From CAJQLB01 sp905479065 (GTDB lineage Bacteria > Bacteroidota > Bacteroidia > Flavobacteriales > Flavobacteriaceae): 64,000 bases of DNA. A program made the position numbers and the translations under genes. The notes under the pieces are model-generated. The model searched no databases and was not told the DNA's origin. It saw only the letters and a program-made list of their open reading frames with translations. Shown piece after piece: positions 18,219 through 27,835 of this stretch (position 1 is its first letter; the number at the start of each line of letters is the position of its first letter). The stretch lies in the NCBI GenBank assembly GCA_943846735.1, contig OX044364.1:1-64000 (forward strand), read 5' to 3'.

Positions 18219-18992
18219 CTAGCCTTTTAAATAAGTAATGATATCTTTTTTGTAGGTTCTACTGATGGGAATCTGAGAGCCCTCAACTTTAATAAATTCA
18301 TTATTGTAGCTACTTACTTTCTGTGAATTCACAATAAATGATCTATGTATCCTTTTAAAATATGGTGGCAGACGACTAATTATTTTACTAATTCTTTCTT
18401 TTGTAACTATTTCATCGTCTAAGGTTACTACTTTAATATAATCTGAAAGGCTTTCAATATATAGGATATTTGATAGAAAGATAGAATGATTTACTCGATT
18501 GTATCGAATAACTATCTTTTCAGCTGATCCTTCTGAGCTAGCTTTTTTTGTATTCTTTAAAGATTTTATAATGGTTTCTTTCTCACTAAGCTTTTGAATA
18601 ATTTCAATGATTACCTTAACTAAAACTAGTAGGTACATTGTCAAGCTTAGGTTACCAATATTTAGAGAATGTAAAGATGGGTTACCAAATTGAAAAGAAG
18701 TAAATATAATAAGGGCAATAAAAATGACAAGATATTGTAGATAAAGAGAAATGATTATGGTGTAAATAGAATATAAAACAAATAAGCCATTTTCCCCCCT
18801 TAATAGAAATTCTGGAATTAATTTATTGTTCACATAATAAGATGTCCCAATTACAACGGGTAAAAGGGAGGTAATAAAGTAAAATACTTTACCAAAAGAA
18901 TGGCCCTTACTAACAAAAAAAGCAAATAATAATAGTCCAGCAAAAACCCAATACCAAGCCGTCTTTAAAAATCTAATAATTTTAAGAGTCAT
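18219..18992 (-). CDS. Membrane-anchored LytTR transcription regulator
   Basis: 257 residues: four predicted membrane segments (about 12-140, resembling the membrane part of LytS-type sensors, with YYVNNKLIPEFLLRGENGL), then a short linker and a C-terminal LytTR DNA-binding domain (RYNRVNHSIFLSNILYIESLSDY, KERISKII..LP..F.RIHRSFIVN, SQIPISRTYKK). There is no receiver domain, so the input is probably through the membrane part. Target genes are unknown; the divergent small MotA/TolQ/ExbB-like gene starts 165 bp away and is a natural candidate. Confidence 0.85.
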   Translation of the reverse strand: MTLKIIRFLKTAWYWVFAGLLLFAFFVSKGHSFGKVFYFITSLLPVVIGTSYYVNNKLIPEFLLRGENGLFVLYSIYTIIISLYLQYLVIFIALIIFTSFQFGNPSLHSLNIGNLSLTMYLLVLVKVIIEIIQKLSEKETIIKSLKNTKKASSEGSAEKIVIRYNRVNHSIFLSNILYIESLSDYIKVVTLDDEIVTKERISKIISRLPPYFKRIHRSFIVNSQKVSSYNNEFIKVEGSQIPISRTYKKDIITYLKG

Positions 18993-19156
18993 AAGTCAAA
19001 ACTAAGAAATTAAAGTAGTTTTCAAGTAAATTATCGATAGATTACCTCCTTCGATACGGATTCTACCTTGATTGTAAGCAGCTTTTCAGTTTATCTTTGA
19101 GATGTTAATTTATTTATGAATCTGGAGATAAATACATCTCTTTAAAAATTAGAATT

Positions 19157-19507
19157 ATGTTTGATATATTTTCACAAGGAGGTCCCTTATTTATGGGAAT
19201 CCTTACACTTATTTTACTTTCTCTTATTGCTGTTTTTGTGGTATCTATTATTAAGAAAAGAGACGAGAAACAACTTCTGCTAACAATTCAATGGTTAAAA
19301 TCATTAGGAGCTTTGGGTTTGGTTGTTGGAGTACTTGGTCAGTTAATAGGATTGTTTAGTGCATTTTCAGTAATTGAAACTTCACAAGGAATTTCACCAA
19401 CTATGTTAGTAAGTGGGCTTAAAATTTCGTTAATAACCACACTTTATGGTCTAATAATTTACATTACTTATATCCTATTCTCAATGATTTTGAAGCGAGT
19501 TAAGTAA
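19157..19507 (+). CDS. Small MotA/TolQ/ExbB-like membrane protein
   Basis: 116 residues, three hydrophobic segments. The centre (LKSLGALGLVVGVLGQLIGLFSAF and ISPTMLVSGLKISLITTLYGLIIYI) matches the C-terminal transmembrane pair of MotA/TolQ/ExbB proton-channel proteins, shorter than the usual 200+ residues. No ExbD/TolR partner is next to it. Role unknown; it may be a stripped-down relative found in flavobacteria near LytTR regulators. Confidence 0.7.
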   Translation: MFDIFSQGGPLFMGILTLILLSLIAVFVVSIIKKRDEKQLLLTIQWLKSLGALGLVVGVLGQLIGLFSAFSVIETSQGISPTMLVSGLKISLITTLYGLIIYITYILFSMILKRVK

Positions 19508-19633
19508 AATTATTTTTATGAAGTTTATCATTTTTGTCAACTTCTGAAAACCTAGAAGTATTTTCAGAGGTTGGTGAAAATAACTAATTTCTTATAGCCA
19601 TTGTGATTTGGTCGTATTTTTCTTTTTTCAAGT

Positions 19634-20170
19634 CTATTTATTCATCTTTTTTTCTAGAGATAAAATAATAAATGAAAATAGAATTTCTATTATTCCGCCA
19701 ATGAATCCAATTAAGTAAAATGGGGTATTAAAAAGAAATCCGCCAACTCCTGACAAAATTAATACTGTCCCAAAAATCCAGTAAACCTGCATTCCATAAA
19801 TTGAAGAAAAGATAAAGTATCGTCCACCAATAATTAAGATCATGATTGAAAAAAACCAATTAGGACGAATCTGTAGTGATAAAAAGGCTATAAATAGTCC
19901 AATAAATAATAAAAAGGTACTTTCCAATGCAAGATGTGACAATGGGTTCCCTTTTTTATGTTTCCCAGACCCTTTCAAAGCCTTAGAAATTAAAATTCCT
20001 AGAGGATGAATGAGCATCCCTCCAAAAAAGAAAACCATCACACTAATTTGTTTTGTGCTAAGTAATGCAATAATTCCAGCGGTTAGCCATACAACTCCAG
20101 ATGCAAAAGCCCCTGGGGCACCACCAAAATAGGAATTACGCATGTCTTCTTGTGCTTCTTTAAATTTCAT
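19634..20170 (-). CDS. DUF7010-like integral membrane protein
   Basis: 178 residues, about six membrane helices. N-terminal soluble stretch MKFKEAQEDMRNSYFGGAPGAFASGVVWL and FFGGMLIHPLGI look like the DUF7010 family. No function is known to me. Single gene between convergent/divergent neighbours. Confidence 0.65.
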   Translation of the reverse strand: MKFKEAQEDMRNSYFGGAPGAFASGVVWLTAGIIALLSTKQISVMVFFFGGMLIHPLGILISKALKGSGKHKKGNPLSHLALESTFLLFIGLFIAFLSLQIRPNWFFSIMILIIGGRYFIFSSIYGMQVYWIFGTVLILSGVGGFLFNTPFYLIGFIGGIIEILFSFIILSLEKKMNK

Positions 20171-20274
20171 TAGACCTTTTTATTAGTTTTTTTAATCGTT
20201 TTAAGAATAGCAATAAATTCAACACCTTAAGCTCACTTTATTGATAAACAATTACTGCTCATAGATGTACCAAA

Positions 20275-21450
20275 TTATTTTTTAATTCGATTATATTTTT
20301 TTAGTGTTTTTATTAGCAAATCATGAGGAAGTGCATATGCGGTATTTCCATTTATTCCTTCCATTGTTTCAGCTGCTACCATTGCATTAATAATTGCTTC
20401 TTCAACAGCTTGCACAGTGGCCTCGAAAATTGGTGTAATCTGATCATTCGATATTGATTTCACAGTCGATGTTTCATCTCGATTAAATGCGTTTTCATTC
20501 GCAGTTGAGAACGCTAAAAAAATATCTCCTGAACCATTACTTCCTCTTCCGCCTACAATTCCAATTCCTAAAGGGATTCTTTGTGCAATTCTTTTTAATT
20601 GATGTGGTAAAAGCGGCGCGTCTGTTGCAACAACTACTATTATTGAACCATCACCCTCTTGTCTTCTTGATTTTGGAGGAGCTTTGTAGTTATAATTTAA
20701 AGTATCTTTTAATTCTATTCCAACAGGAACACCAGCGATTGATAAGTTTCTTTTTGCACCAAAATTTGATTGAACAATTGCTCCAACTGTATAGGTAGCC
20801 TCTTTAATTTTAATTACTCTAGATGAAGTTCCTGTACCCCCTTTAAACCCTAAACACATCATTCCTGTTCCTCCACCAACATTTCCCTCTGCTATTTTTC
20901 CACTTGAAGAATTTTCGATAGCCTCTAAAACGTGCTTTTCTTTTACATGAAATCCATAAATATCATTAAGAAATCCATCATAAGTTTCTGCTACTACTGG
21001 ATAGGTATACCACCAGTTCTCTCCACTATACCAATCTGTATCAACAAACCATTTCAGTACCGCTTGTCTTACTGTACCAACACTATTAGTGTTTGTAATC
21101 ATGACTGGTGTTTCTAAGAAACCTGATTCTGTTACCCATGTTGTACCTGTCATTTCTCCATTTCCATTAAGACTATACCAGTTAGCATAAACAGGGCTAA
21201 ATTTTTTGGCTTTTCCTCTTGGGAATATTGCTGTCACCCCAGTTCTTACAGGTCCTTTACCAATGATGTTTTCTCCGTTTCCAGAAATAATTGTGCTGTA
21301 TCCAACCTCTACACCTTTCACATCAGTAATGGCATTGAATTCTCCCGTTACGCCAACAAATGGAACACCTAAATCTCTTGCTCTTGGTTTTTGTCCGTAG
21401 GATTGAGAGTACATTAGGCAAACTAAAAAAACTATAAATATTCTTTTCAT
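20275..21450 (-). CDS. P1 family (DmpA-type) aminopeptidase
   Basis: 391 residues with a signal peptide (cleaved after QSYGQ). Family P1 self-processing N-terminal nucleophile hydrolase (L-aminopeptidase/D-esterase, DmpA): KPRARDLGVPFVG, GVTAIFPRG, TNTNSVGTVRQAV, GNVGGGTGMMCLGFKGGTG, and the cleavage/nucleophile site RQEGDGSIIVV, where the Ser after GDG becomes the N-terminus of the beta chain. Periplasmic peptide or amide turnover is expected. Single gene. Confidence 0.9.
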   Translation of the reverse strand: MKRIFIVFLVCLMYSQSYGQKPRARDLGVPFVGVTGEFNAITDVKGVEVGYSTIISGNGENIIGKGPVRTGVTAIFPRGKAKKFSPVYANWYSLNGNGEMTGTTWVTESGFLETPVMITNTNSVGTVRQAVLKWFVDTDWYSGENWWYTYPVVAETYDGFLNDIYGFHVKEKHVLEAIENSSSGKIAEGNVGGGTGMMCLGFKGGTGTSSRVIKIKEATYTVGAIVQSNFGAKRNLSIAGVPVGIELKDTLNYNYKAPPKSRRQEGDGSIIVVVATDAPLLPHQLKRIAQRIPLGIGIVGGRGSNGSGDIFLAFSTANENAFNRDETSTVKSISNDQITPIFEATVQAVEEAIINAMVAAETMEGINGNTAYALPHDLLIKTLKKYNRIKK

Positions 21451-21960
21451 ATTGATTAATTTTTAATGTAAATAACGTTCGTTTACAACGAATTTAATGA
21501 TTATGCTAAAGGTATTACATTATTTCACAGGTAATTAGAGACCTTTTGGTAATGTCAATTCCCCCATTTAATGGCTTGCTATTGCTCATCTTATTCAAAT
21601 AATGATATTCTATTTTTCAGGATTTAACCAAAGTAACTGTGCTCAATTTCTATAGTATTTTTTAATCCAGTGTTGTGTTAGCAATTCTGCAATTAGCTCA
21701 TTAACACTAATTAACAAAATTAAATAATTAGTAACTGTACTAGATTGTATATTTGCACGTTCAAAGGAGATATGGCCTCATATTTATTGCTTGTCAATAA
21801 ATTCATCTCTTTTACAAAATTATTTATTATTTAAAAAAAACATCAAGGCTTTGAAACAAAATAAAAGTAAAAGCCTTGTTTAAAAATGGTCAAATTATTT
21901 TTGTCTGCCATTTTTGTTCATTTCGATAACGTATGTGCATATTAACTTAATATTAAAACA
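21451..21960. other. 510-bp divergent intergenic region
   Basis: Lies between the divergent P1 peptidase and M61 peptidase genes and should carry both promoters. The only structure I see is an inverted repeat CAAGGCTTT (21844-21852) / AAAGCCTTG (21870-21878) with a 17-nt loop, upstream of the M61 gene. No coding frame stands out. Confidence 0.5.
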
Positions 21961-23865
21961 ATGAAAAAATATCTTTTAAGTATTGTATTTGGTGGTGTTC
22001 TTCTTGTAGGGTGTAATGCTACTAAAACCATAGGAGGAAAATCTAAAAAAAAGTCTGCAATAAACGTACCTATTGCGACTTCTCTTGATATAACAAAAGC
22101 TGCAAGCGATCTCGTACCAGTGACAATCAACCCCGGGAGATTTTCTCGTGAAACGGTAACGTATAGATTGCCAAAAGTAGTCCCCGGAACTTATTCAGTC
22201 AGTGATTTTGGAAAATACATTCAAGACTTTAAGGCGTTTGATTATAAAGGGACTGAGTTATCTGTGAATCAACTAGATGTTAATACATGGATTATTAATA
22301 ATGCCAAGGAATTAGATTATATAACCTATAACGTAAACGACACATATGATATCGAAGTTAGAGGTGGTATGGGTAATGACACGCCTTTTTCTCCTAGCGG
22401 AACAAATATTGAACCGAATAACTATGTCCTCAACTTACATGGATTTATTGGGTATTTTGATTCTTTAAAAAATAATGAGTATCAGCTATCTATAACTGCA
22501 CCTGTAAATTTTAAGAAAAGCACAGCATTACCGCAATTAACCAGTCAAGTGAGCAAAGATGGTAGTACCGAAGTTTCTACTTATTTTGCACCACGTTACT
22601 TCGATATTACTGATAACCCAATGTTTTATGGAGATCTGAGTATTGAAGAGTTTATCGTTGGTGACATAAAAATTGTTTTAAGTGTATACTCACCAAATAA
22701 AGTACATACTGCACAGTCTTTTAAAAAGACTATAGAAACCATGATGAAGGCACAAAAGGTGTATTTGGGTGATATTAATAGTACCGCCAGATATGATATT
22801 TATTTATATCTATCTGAGATGAAAGAAACCTCTCCTAAAGGTTTTGGCGCATTAGAGCATCACACTTCTACTGTTGTGGTGTTACCAGAGATGCTGCCAC
22901 AAGAGAGTCTTTCACAATCAATGGAAGACGTTGTCTCTCATGAGTTTTTTCATATTATAACGCCTCTAAGTGTTCATTCTGAAGATGTACATTATTTCGA
23001 TTATAATAATCCAACCTTTTCTAAACATTTGTGGATGTACGAAGGGGTAACAGAATATTTCGCAAATCTATTTAAGGTGGATCAAGGTTTGGCCAATGAA
23101 CAAGAGTTTTATGATGCAATTATAGGTAAAGTAAACGGTTCATTAGCGATGGATGATTCTATGAGTTTTACAAAAATGAGTGAAAATATATTAGATGACC
23201 CCTATAAAAATCAATATCTAAATGTTTACCAAAAAGGAGCTTTAATAGGGATGTGCATTGATATTTTAATACGAGAAGAAAGTAATGGGAATAGAGGTGT
23301 TTTGTCCTTAATGAAAGAATTGTCTCATAAATATGGTAATAATAAACCATTTAATGATGACACCTTAATAGAAGAAATTATTACCATGACTTACCCGTCT
23401 GTTGAAAAATTCTTCAACACCCATGTCATTGGTAATACCCCAATAAACTACAATGAGTTTTTTGAAAAAATGGGATTACAAATTTCAGATGTTCAAAAAG
23501 AAAGTAATTATTTAATAGTTAATAATGCACCAATAGTAAGTGGTAGCAAAAGTGAACAAACAATCTTTTTTACTGAATCTGTTTCAAAGATTAGCTTTTG
23601 GGCAGAACAAGGGGTAAGAGCAAATGATGTAATTAAATCTATAGACGGTACGGCAGTGACCCTTGAAAACGCAAATACTGTTATGGGTCAAGTTTATGGC
23701 TGGAAGTCAGGTAGAGACATTGATGTAAGATTAGAAAGAGATGGTGAGGAAATTGTAATTAAAACAACCTTAACACCATCCTATACGATATCGAAAATCT
23801 TACAAGAAAATAAAAATGCTACACCAGCACAAAAAGAATTGCGACAAGCTTGGTTAAAAGGATAA
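21961..23865 (+). CDS. M61 family metallopeptidase with PDZ domain, lipoprotein
   Basis: 634 residues with lipoprotein signal (GGVLLVGC). The N-terminal beta domain is followed by a gluzincin catalytic domain: HEFFH zinc site in VVSHEFFHIITPL (about residue 322) and the third ligand/Glu region MYEGVTEYFANLF about 40 residues later. The C-terminal part (about 540-610, WAEQGVRANDVIKSIDG) is a PDZ domain. M61 enzymes are glycyl-type aminopeptidases; it should work in the periplasm or on the surface. Confidence 0.92.
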   Translation: MKKYLLSIVFGGVLLVGCNATKTIGGKSKKKSAINVPIATSLDITKAASDLVPVTINPGRFSRETVTYRLPKVVPGTYSVSDFGKYIQDFKAFDYKGTELSVNQLDVNTWIINNAKELDYITYNVNDTYDIEVRGGMGNDTPFSPSGTNIEPNNYVLNLHGFIGYFDSLKNNEYQLSITAPVNFKKSTALPQLTSQVSKDGSTEVSTYFAPRYFDITDNPMFYGDLSIEEFIVGDIKIVLSVYSPNKVHTAQSFKKTIETMMKAQKVYLGDINSTARYDIYLYLSEMKETSPKGFGALEHHTSTVVVLPEMLPQESLSQSMEDVVSHEFFHIITPLSVHSEDVHYFDYNNPTFSKHLWMYEGVTEYFANLFKVDQGLANEQEFYDAIIGKVNGSLAMDDSMSFTKMSENILDDPYKNQYLNVYQKGALIGMCIDILIREESNGNRGVLSLMKELSHKYGNNKPFNDDTLIEEIITMTYPSVEKFFNTHVIGNTPINYNEFFEKMGLQISDVQKESNYLIVNNAPIVSGSKSEQTIFFTESVSKISFWAEQGVRANDVIKSIDGTAVTLENANTVMGQVYGWKSGRDIDVRLERDGEEIVIKTTLTPSYTISKILQENKNATPAQKELRQAWLKG

Positions 23866-23888
23866 TTTTAAAGTAACTTTATTTAACG

Positions 23889-24524
23889 TCATATCTTGGT
23901 ATGGTTGGGGCTTTGATTTTTTATTGCAATAGCACAAAAAATTATCCATAAAACAAATACCAACTCTATTACCCTTTGGTATAGTCCGATAAATTCAGAA
24001 TTCGCGTTAGAAACTAATATGGATACAAATAAAATACTGATTACGCCCAATCCAATTGATAGTGAAGAAAACACTTTGTAGAGAGATTTTTTTAATCCTA
24101 ATCCAATTAAAATTATTAAGATAGGAACAAATAGATAAGTTAATGAACCAATAAGATTATGAATCAGTTGGGAAGTACTAGGCTCAATTAATTCTTTGTT
24201 ACAACCACTGTCACAGGGAAATATTGCCACTACTGTTGTAGCAAGTCCATAAAATATTCCGATTCCATAAAATCCTATTTTTACGAGGCTGGAAGATTGA
24301 AAATATCTCACTCCTAGAAAGCAGAATGAGGTGATAAGTAAACCACTTGGGATGAAACCGAATATTCTCAATATTCTTCCGTATTCAGTATCAATTGCAT
24401 AGGATTCACTGATGTATTGACTAATGACACTGTAATTTTCAATTAAAACTCCACCCAAAATAGACGAAACTACAAAAAGACTTACTCCAAGTATTCCAAT
24501 GAAAAAAGTAATTTTATTGTTCAT
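23889..24524 (-). CDS. DUF998 family membrane protein
   Basis: 211 residues with six hydrophobic segments. Sequence such as GGVLIENYSVISQYISESYAI, LRIFGFIPSGLL and CDSGCNKE in the central loop matches DUF998 proteins. Function unknown. Convergent with the M61 gene, 23 bp between stops. Confidence 0.8.
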   Translation of the reverse strand: MNNKITFFIGILGVSLFVVSSILGGVLIENYSVISQYISESYAIDTEYGRILRIFGFIPSGLLITSFCFLGVRYFQSSSLVKIGFYGIGIFYGLATTVVAIFPCDSGCNKELIEPSTSQLIHNLIGSLTYLFVPILIILIGLGLKKSLYKVFSSLSIGLGVISILFVSILVSNANSEFIGLYQRVIELVFVLWIIFCAIAIKNQSPNHTKI

Positions 24525-24577
24525 TAACTATTATTGTTATCATCGAATGTGCGTTTGCAAAGATATAATCATTTGCT

Positions 24578-25183
24578 TTAGCTCGGTTCTATTATTCTAA
24601 ATGTTAAGTTTATTCTCGGATTTTTCACTTTTTTGGTTGGTGGCAATCGGTGAAGCCAATTTATTTGTGTTGTTCCTTTCATAACCAACAAACTACCTTT
24701 TTCTAAATAAACGCTAACAGTTTGTTTTGTTTTTTTATGTTTAAATGAAAATTTGCGTTCTGCCCCAAAACTTAACGAACCAACTGCACCATTTTTCTTT
24801 AAATCTTTTTCTCCATCACTATGCCAAGCCATTCCTTCGTCTCCATTATGATATAAATTAAGCAGACAAGAGTTGAATTTTTCTCCTGTCTTATTTTCTA
24901 TAATTTCTTTGAGCTCTAAAAGTTCTTTAGTCCAGGGTAGAGCAGATTTTGTGGTTTTTGAGTACGTGTATTCAAATGGTTTATCTCCATACCAAGCCAC
25001 TTTACGTTTTGTAATGATCAATTTTCCAAAAATGATTGCTTTGTCATTTTCCCATTGAATATTCTGTAATAATTGATCAAAATAATATTCAGATTGTTTT
25101 GTGTTCATTACTGAGCCGTAATAATTCACTTCTCCGTCAAAAGGTAGGAGATTGTTATCTTTTGAGGTATGAAATAAGTCCAT
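24578..25183 (-). CDS. AlkB-like 2-oxoglutarate/Fe(II) dioxygenase
   Basis: 201 residues, single dioxygenase domain. Fe ligands are visible as H-x-D in AWHSDGE (about residue 133) and the distal His in WLHRLPPT; the 2-oxoglutarate Arg lies in NPRINLTFRII. The N-terminal half has GNVNYYGSV-like GEVNYYGSV and KIIITKRKVAWYGD-type motifs of the AlkB family that repairs N-alkylated bases in DNA or RNA by oxidative demethylation. Its start is 14 bp downstream of the ASCH gene stop, so the two are probably co-transcribed. Confidence 0.9.
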   Translation of the reverse strand: MDLFHTSKDNNLLPFDGEVNYYGSVMNTKQSEYYFDQLLQNIQWENDKAIIFGKLIITKRKVAWYGDKPFEYTYSKTTKSALPWTKELLELKEIIENKTGEKFNSCLLNLYHNGDEGMAWHSDGEKDLKKNGAVGSLSFGAERKFSFKHKKTKQTVSVYLEKGSLLVMKGTTQINWLHRLPPTKKVKNPRINLTFRIIEPS

Positions 25184-25197
25184 TTTTATTATTCTTT

Positions 25198-25683
25198 CTA
25201 GTTTTCAATGCTATACAAGGTTTGGAAATACTCACAAACGATAATCATATTTTCATCAAACTTATCTCCGTGAGGTTCCATCTCCCGCTTATAGTATGCT
25301 TCGTGAACTATTTTCCAATACTTCAATGATAAATCTCCTTCTCCTTCTATCTCTGCAAATTCAGCGGTAATTTGATTGTACGGAATCTTTTTTATTTTAA
25401 TGGTTTCAATTACGGCTTTCGCATCGCCATTCCAATTCGTTACAATATACTGGTCACCAACTTTAGGAAGTGTTTCACCATTTTTTTCATACCACCATAA
25501 AGAAGTTGCAGTAGCCTGCTTAATTCCTTTAACTACTAATTCAGCACAAGTATCAGCGTCTTTTTCATTATCACAAAAATAGAATGATAAAGGTGTTTTT
25601 TTTAGTCTATTATTTGGGTGGTCTTTTAAGAAAGCGTTCCAAAAGTCTTTAACTGATTTATGATTCTTTTTTATTTTTACCAT
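25198..25683 (-). CDS. ASCH domain protein
   Basis: 161 residues forming one ASCH (ASC-1 homology) beta-barrel: ATATSLWWYEKNGE.LPKVGDQYIVTNWNGDA, EIEGEGDLSLKYWKIVH. ASCH proteins bind RNA or act as amidohydrolases on modified nucleosides; co-transcription with an AlkB-type repair enzyme suits nucleic-acid repair or nucleoside salvage. A 5'-truncated paralogue lies at 10773-11216. This is the last ordinary gene before the cassette array. Confidence 0.88.
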   Translation of the reverse strand: MVKIKKNHKSVKDFWNAFLKDHPNNRLKKTPLSFYFCDNEKDADTCAELVVKGIKQATATSLWWYEKNGETLPKVGDQYIVTNWNGDAKAVIETIKIKKIPYNQITAEFAEIEGEGDLSLKYWKIVHEAYYKREMEPHGDKFDENMIIVCEYFQTLYSIEN

Positions 25684-25697
25684 ACACCTATCATTAC

Positions 25698-25822
25698 TGT
25701 CAACTAGTCAACTTCAACATAGTAAACACAAAAACTAAATTTAGCAAATACAAACCAAATAGAAAATCTGAGAGGTTATTTTAAAAAGGCATACGAGCAA
25801 TGACATATACACGTTGTTGGCA
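25698..25822 (-). repeat. attC-like site, terminal, one box degenerate
   Basis: Right box GTTGGCA at 25816-25822 after TATACAC; pairs with CTGCCAAT at 26667-26674 at the far end of the exonuclease unit. The left box is not clear (GTCAAC at 25699-25704 is the nearest match). This is the downstream limit of the array. Confidence 0.6.
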
Positions 25823-25829
25823 GGAGTAT

Positions 25830-26651
25830 TTATTTAAATGTTATCTGAATAGGCAAATGGTCAGATGGGAATAAATTATTTTTTCGTCTGTCATCAATAT
25901 GCCGATATTCTTTTACTTCGATATTTTTGACTAAGATATAATCTATTCTTTTTTGTAAAAGTATCTCTGTATTAAATTGATTGAAAGTGCCAACTGGTCC
26001 GTAAGTTACTGTTCCAACACTATTGTAAGTGTCTTCTAGATTGACTTTAAGTAATTCCATTGGTTCGTCATCAGGTCCACAGTTCAAGTCTCCCATTACT
26101 ATTACCTTCTTATTTGTAATCTTTTTATCTTCTATAATTTGCAATATTAATTCTGCCGACTTCTTTCGAGATATTTTGCCAATATGATCAAAATGACAAT
26201 TAAAAACATAGAGGGTGTCCTTGGTTTGAATATCATAAAATTCACCAAATGTTACAACTCGTTTAAACGATGCATCCCAACCAATCGATATCTCATCGGG
26301 TGTTTTTGAAAGCCAATATGTTTTTGTTGAAATTAATTTTAGCCGTTCATGTTTATAGAAAATAGCGGCATACTCTCCCTTCAGTTTTCCATCATCTCTG
26401 CCAACTCCAACATAACTGTAATTACTTAAAAATGTATCAAGATACTTTACTTGCTTCTCTAAGCCTTCTTGGATTCCAAATATTTCTGGTGAATAATAAT
26501 CTATAAGTTGTGCGACTTCATTTTTTCTAAATTCCCACCAATTTTCACCGTCATTCTCAGTGCTATATCTTATGTTGTAAGACATAATTGAAGTTTGACT
26601 TAAAAGAGTAAAAGGAATCAATAAAAAAATTATGTAACTGTGTTTTTTCAT
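25830..26651 (-). CDS. Endonuclease/exonuclease/phosphatase family protein
   Basis: 273 residues with a signal peptide (FTLLSQ). Exo III-like fold: MSYNIRYSTENDGENWW, GIQEGLEKQ (metal-binding Glu), YVFNCHFDHIG, VMGDLNCGPDDEP, RIDYILVK and the terminal SDHLPIQI with catalytic Asp-His. Members cleave phosphodiesters in nucleic acids, lipids or sugars; with a signal peptide, an extracytoplasmic phosphodiesterase is likely. Single-gene cassette. Confidence 0.88.
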   Translation of the reverse strand: MKKHSYIIFLLIPFTLLSQTSIMSYNIRYSTENDGENWWEFRKNEVAQLIDYYSPEIFGIQEGLEKQVKYLDTFLSNYSYVGVGRDDGKLKGEYAAIFYKHERLKLISTKTYWLSKTPDEISIGWDASFKRVVTFGEFYDIQTKDTLYVFNCHFDHIGKISRKKSAELILQIIEDKKITNKKVIVMGDLNCGPDDEPMELLKVNLEDTYNSVGTVTYGPVGTFNQFNTEILLQKRIDYILVKNIEVKEYRHIDDRRKNNLFPSDHLPIQITFK

Positions 26652-26667
26652 TTCTTGTTTTTGTTAC

Positions 26668-26795
26668 TGCCAATGACGGTTTCCATGCCTCTCGTCCGAT
26701 TTAAGGAAAGCTCTCCCATCAAATGTCTTATTGTGATGCGTTCACTAATAAGTGTGAGCAATCTGAGACTACAGACTGGTTCCATGCAATTGGCT
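26668..26795 (-). repeat. Degenerate attC-like site
   Basis: Left box TGCCAAT (26668-26674, C of AAC changed to T) followed by GACGGTTTCCATGC, right box ATTGGCT (26789-26795) preceded by TTCCATGCA. The palindromic centre is poor. The left box still matches the far end of the exonuclease unit (TTGGCAG), so this looks like a decayed site. Confidence 0.5.
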
Positions 26796-26811
26796 TAATT
26801 TTATCTTTTAT

Positions 26812-27178
26812 CTATTGATTAGTAATTACATATACTTCAAAAGGTTGTAAGCCACTAGAAGTTGGTGCAAGTGATATCGCTTTTATGATATTATCAATTT
26901 TTTCTTGAGGTATTTTTTGACCATTCATGGCCTCTGTAGCATAACGCCAGTTAAGTTTATCTAGTAATTCATTTTTTTAGTTTAATTCTTTCAATAAAGT
27001 ATACGCTGCAAGTTTCCCTAATTCATTTGATACTAGTGGACTAGATCCAGTAATTAACTTCCTATCAACACACACGGTTTTATCCATTTTTATATTGATT
27101 AAATTAACACCGAGACTCTTTAATTTTTCACTTAGTCCATACGGCATTTTACCTGAGAGATAACCGAAAATTGGTGTT
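26812..27178 (-). pseudogene. Fused remnants of a DJ-1/PfpI protein and a nitroreductase
   Basis: Reading the minus strand in one frame from 27178: the C-terminal 60 or so residues of a DJ-1/PfpI-type protein (KTPIFGYLSGKMPYGLSEKL ... DRKLITGSSPLVSNELGKLAA) end at a TAA, and the same frame continues with the N-terminal 50 or so residues of an NAD(P)H-dependent nitroreductase (LLDKLNWRYATEAMNGQK, SLAPTSSGLQPFEVYVITNQ), ending at TAG 26812-26814. Both are incomplete. A deletion probably removed the rest; it also seems to have removed the attC-like site of the next unit. Confidence 0.75.
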
Positions 27179-27595
27179 TTATTGGCAATCTGAGTTTAAT
27201 CTCCAAAGTTTATAACCACCAAAGTCATTATCATTTATCATTATACCTCCATCACATTCAAATGAAACTGCCCGTGGGAATTCACCCCATGTTAAAATAT
27301 CTCCATCAAATGTGTATGTATCAACACCTGGAATTCTATCTGTAGCATCTAATACATTAAAATCTGCATCAGTACAATAGTTATCCGCCGAGCCACAGTT
27401 TGCTGCATAAGATGTGTACACATTACCGTCTAAGAATTCATACATTGTATTGGCATATGTTCTGTCATCGGGAGCTGGAGACCATAGCCATTTACCTTCA
27501 ACTGTGTAAGCTGGTAATGGGTTGTCTTCTGATTCATCATCACTACTACAAGCGAAGATTAATAAAGCGGAGGAGAGTAAGATTATTTTTCTCAT
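27179..27595 (-). CDS. Small lipoprotein, lipocalin-like
   Basis: 138 residues: lipoprotein signal (ALLIFACSSDDE), then VEGKWLWSP, YEFLDGNVYTSY, DVTYTFDGDILTW-type beta strands and a final FGGYKLWRLNSDCQ with two Cys pairs. This strand pattern recalls lipocalin-like domains of Bacteroidota lipoproteins, but no function is known. Its stop overlaps the DJ-1 remnant, and the expected downstream site is gone. Confidence 0.7.
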   Translation of the reverse strand: MRKIILLSSALLIFACSSDDESEDNPLPAYTVEGKWLWSPAPDDRTYANTMYEFLDGNVYTSYAANCGSADNYCTDADFNVLDATDRIPGVDTYTFDGDILTWGEFPRAVSFECDGGIMINDNDFGGYKLWRLNSDCQ

Positions 27596-27687
27596 AATGT
27601 TATATTGTTTTTATATTAAACATCCTAAAATCAGAAATTCCTAACTCAAAATTAAAAATAATTATAAAAACACCTTTTTTTCGCATT

Positions 27688-27821
27688 GGCTAACGGTTTG
27701 TGTATGATTTGTGGTGTTTTCTTAACAACTAATTTAGCAAATGCAAAACTATACAGAAAAAAACCGCGAGGATTTTCTTAAGTAGGCTCTAACTAGCCAT
27801 TAATTATACACGGTGTTGTAG
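27688..27821 (-). repeat. attC-like site
   Basis: Left box GGCTAAC (27688-27694) then GGTTTGTGTATG; right box GTTGTAG (27815-27821) after TATACACG. The right box pairs with CTACAAC at 28813-28819, the far end of the same unit. Confidence 0.75.
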
Positions 27822-27835
27822 GACATTTAGTTAAA

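Noticed and set aside
21844..21878. Riboswitch upstream of the M61 peptidase gene
   Set aside because: Only one simple stem with a 17-nt loop is visible; no known riboswitch core can be recognised.
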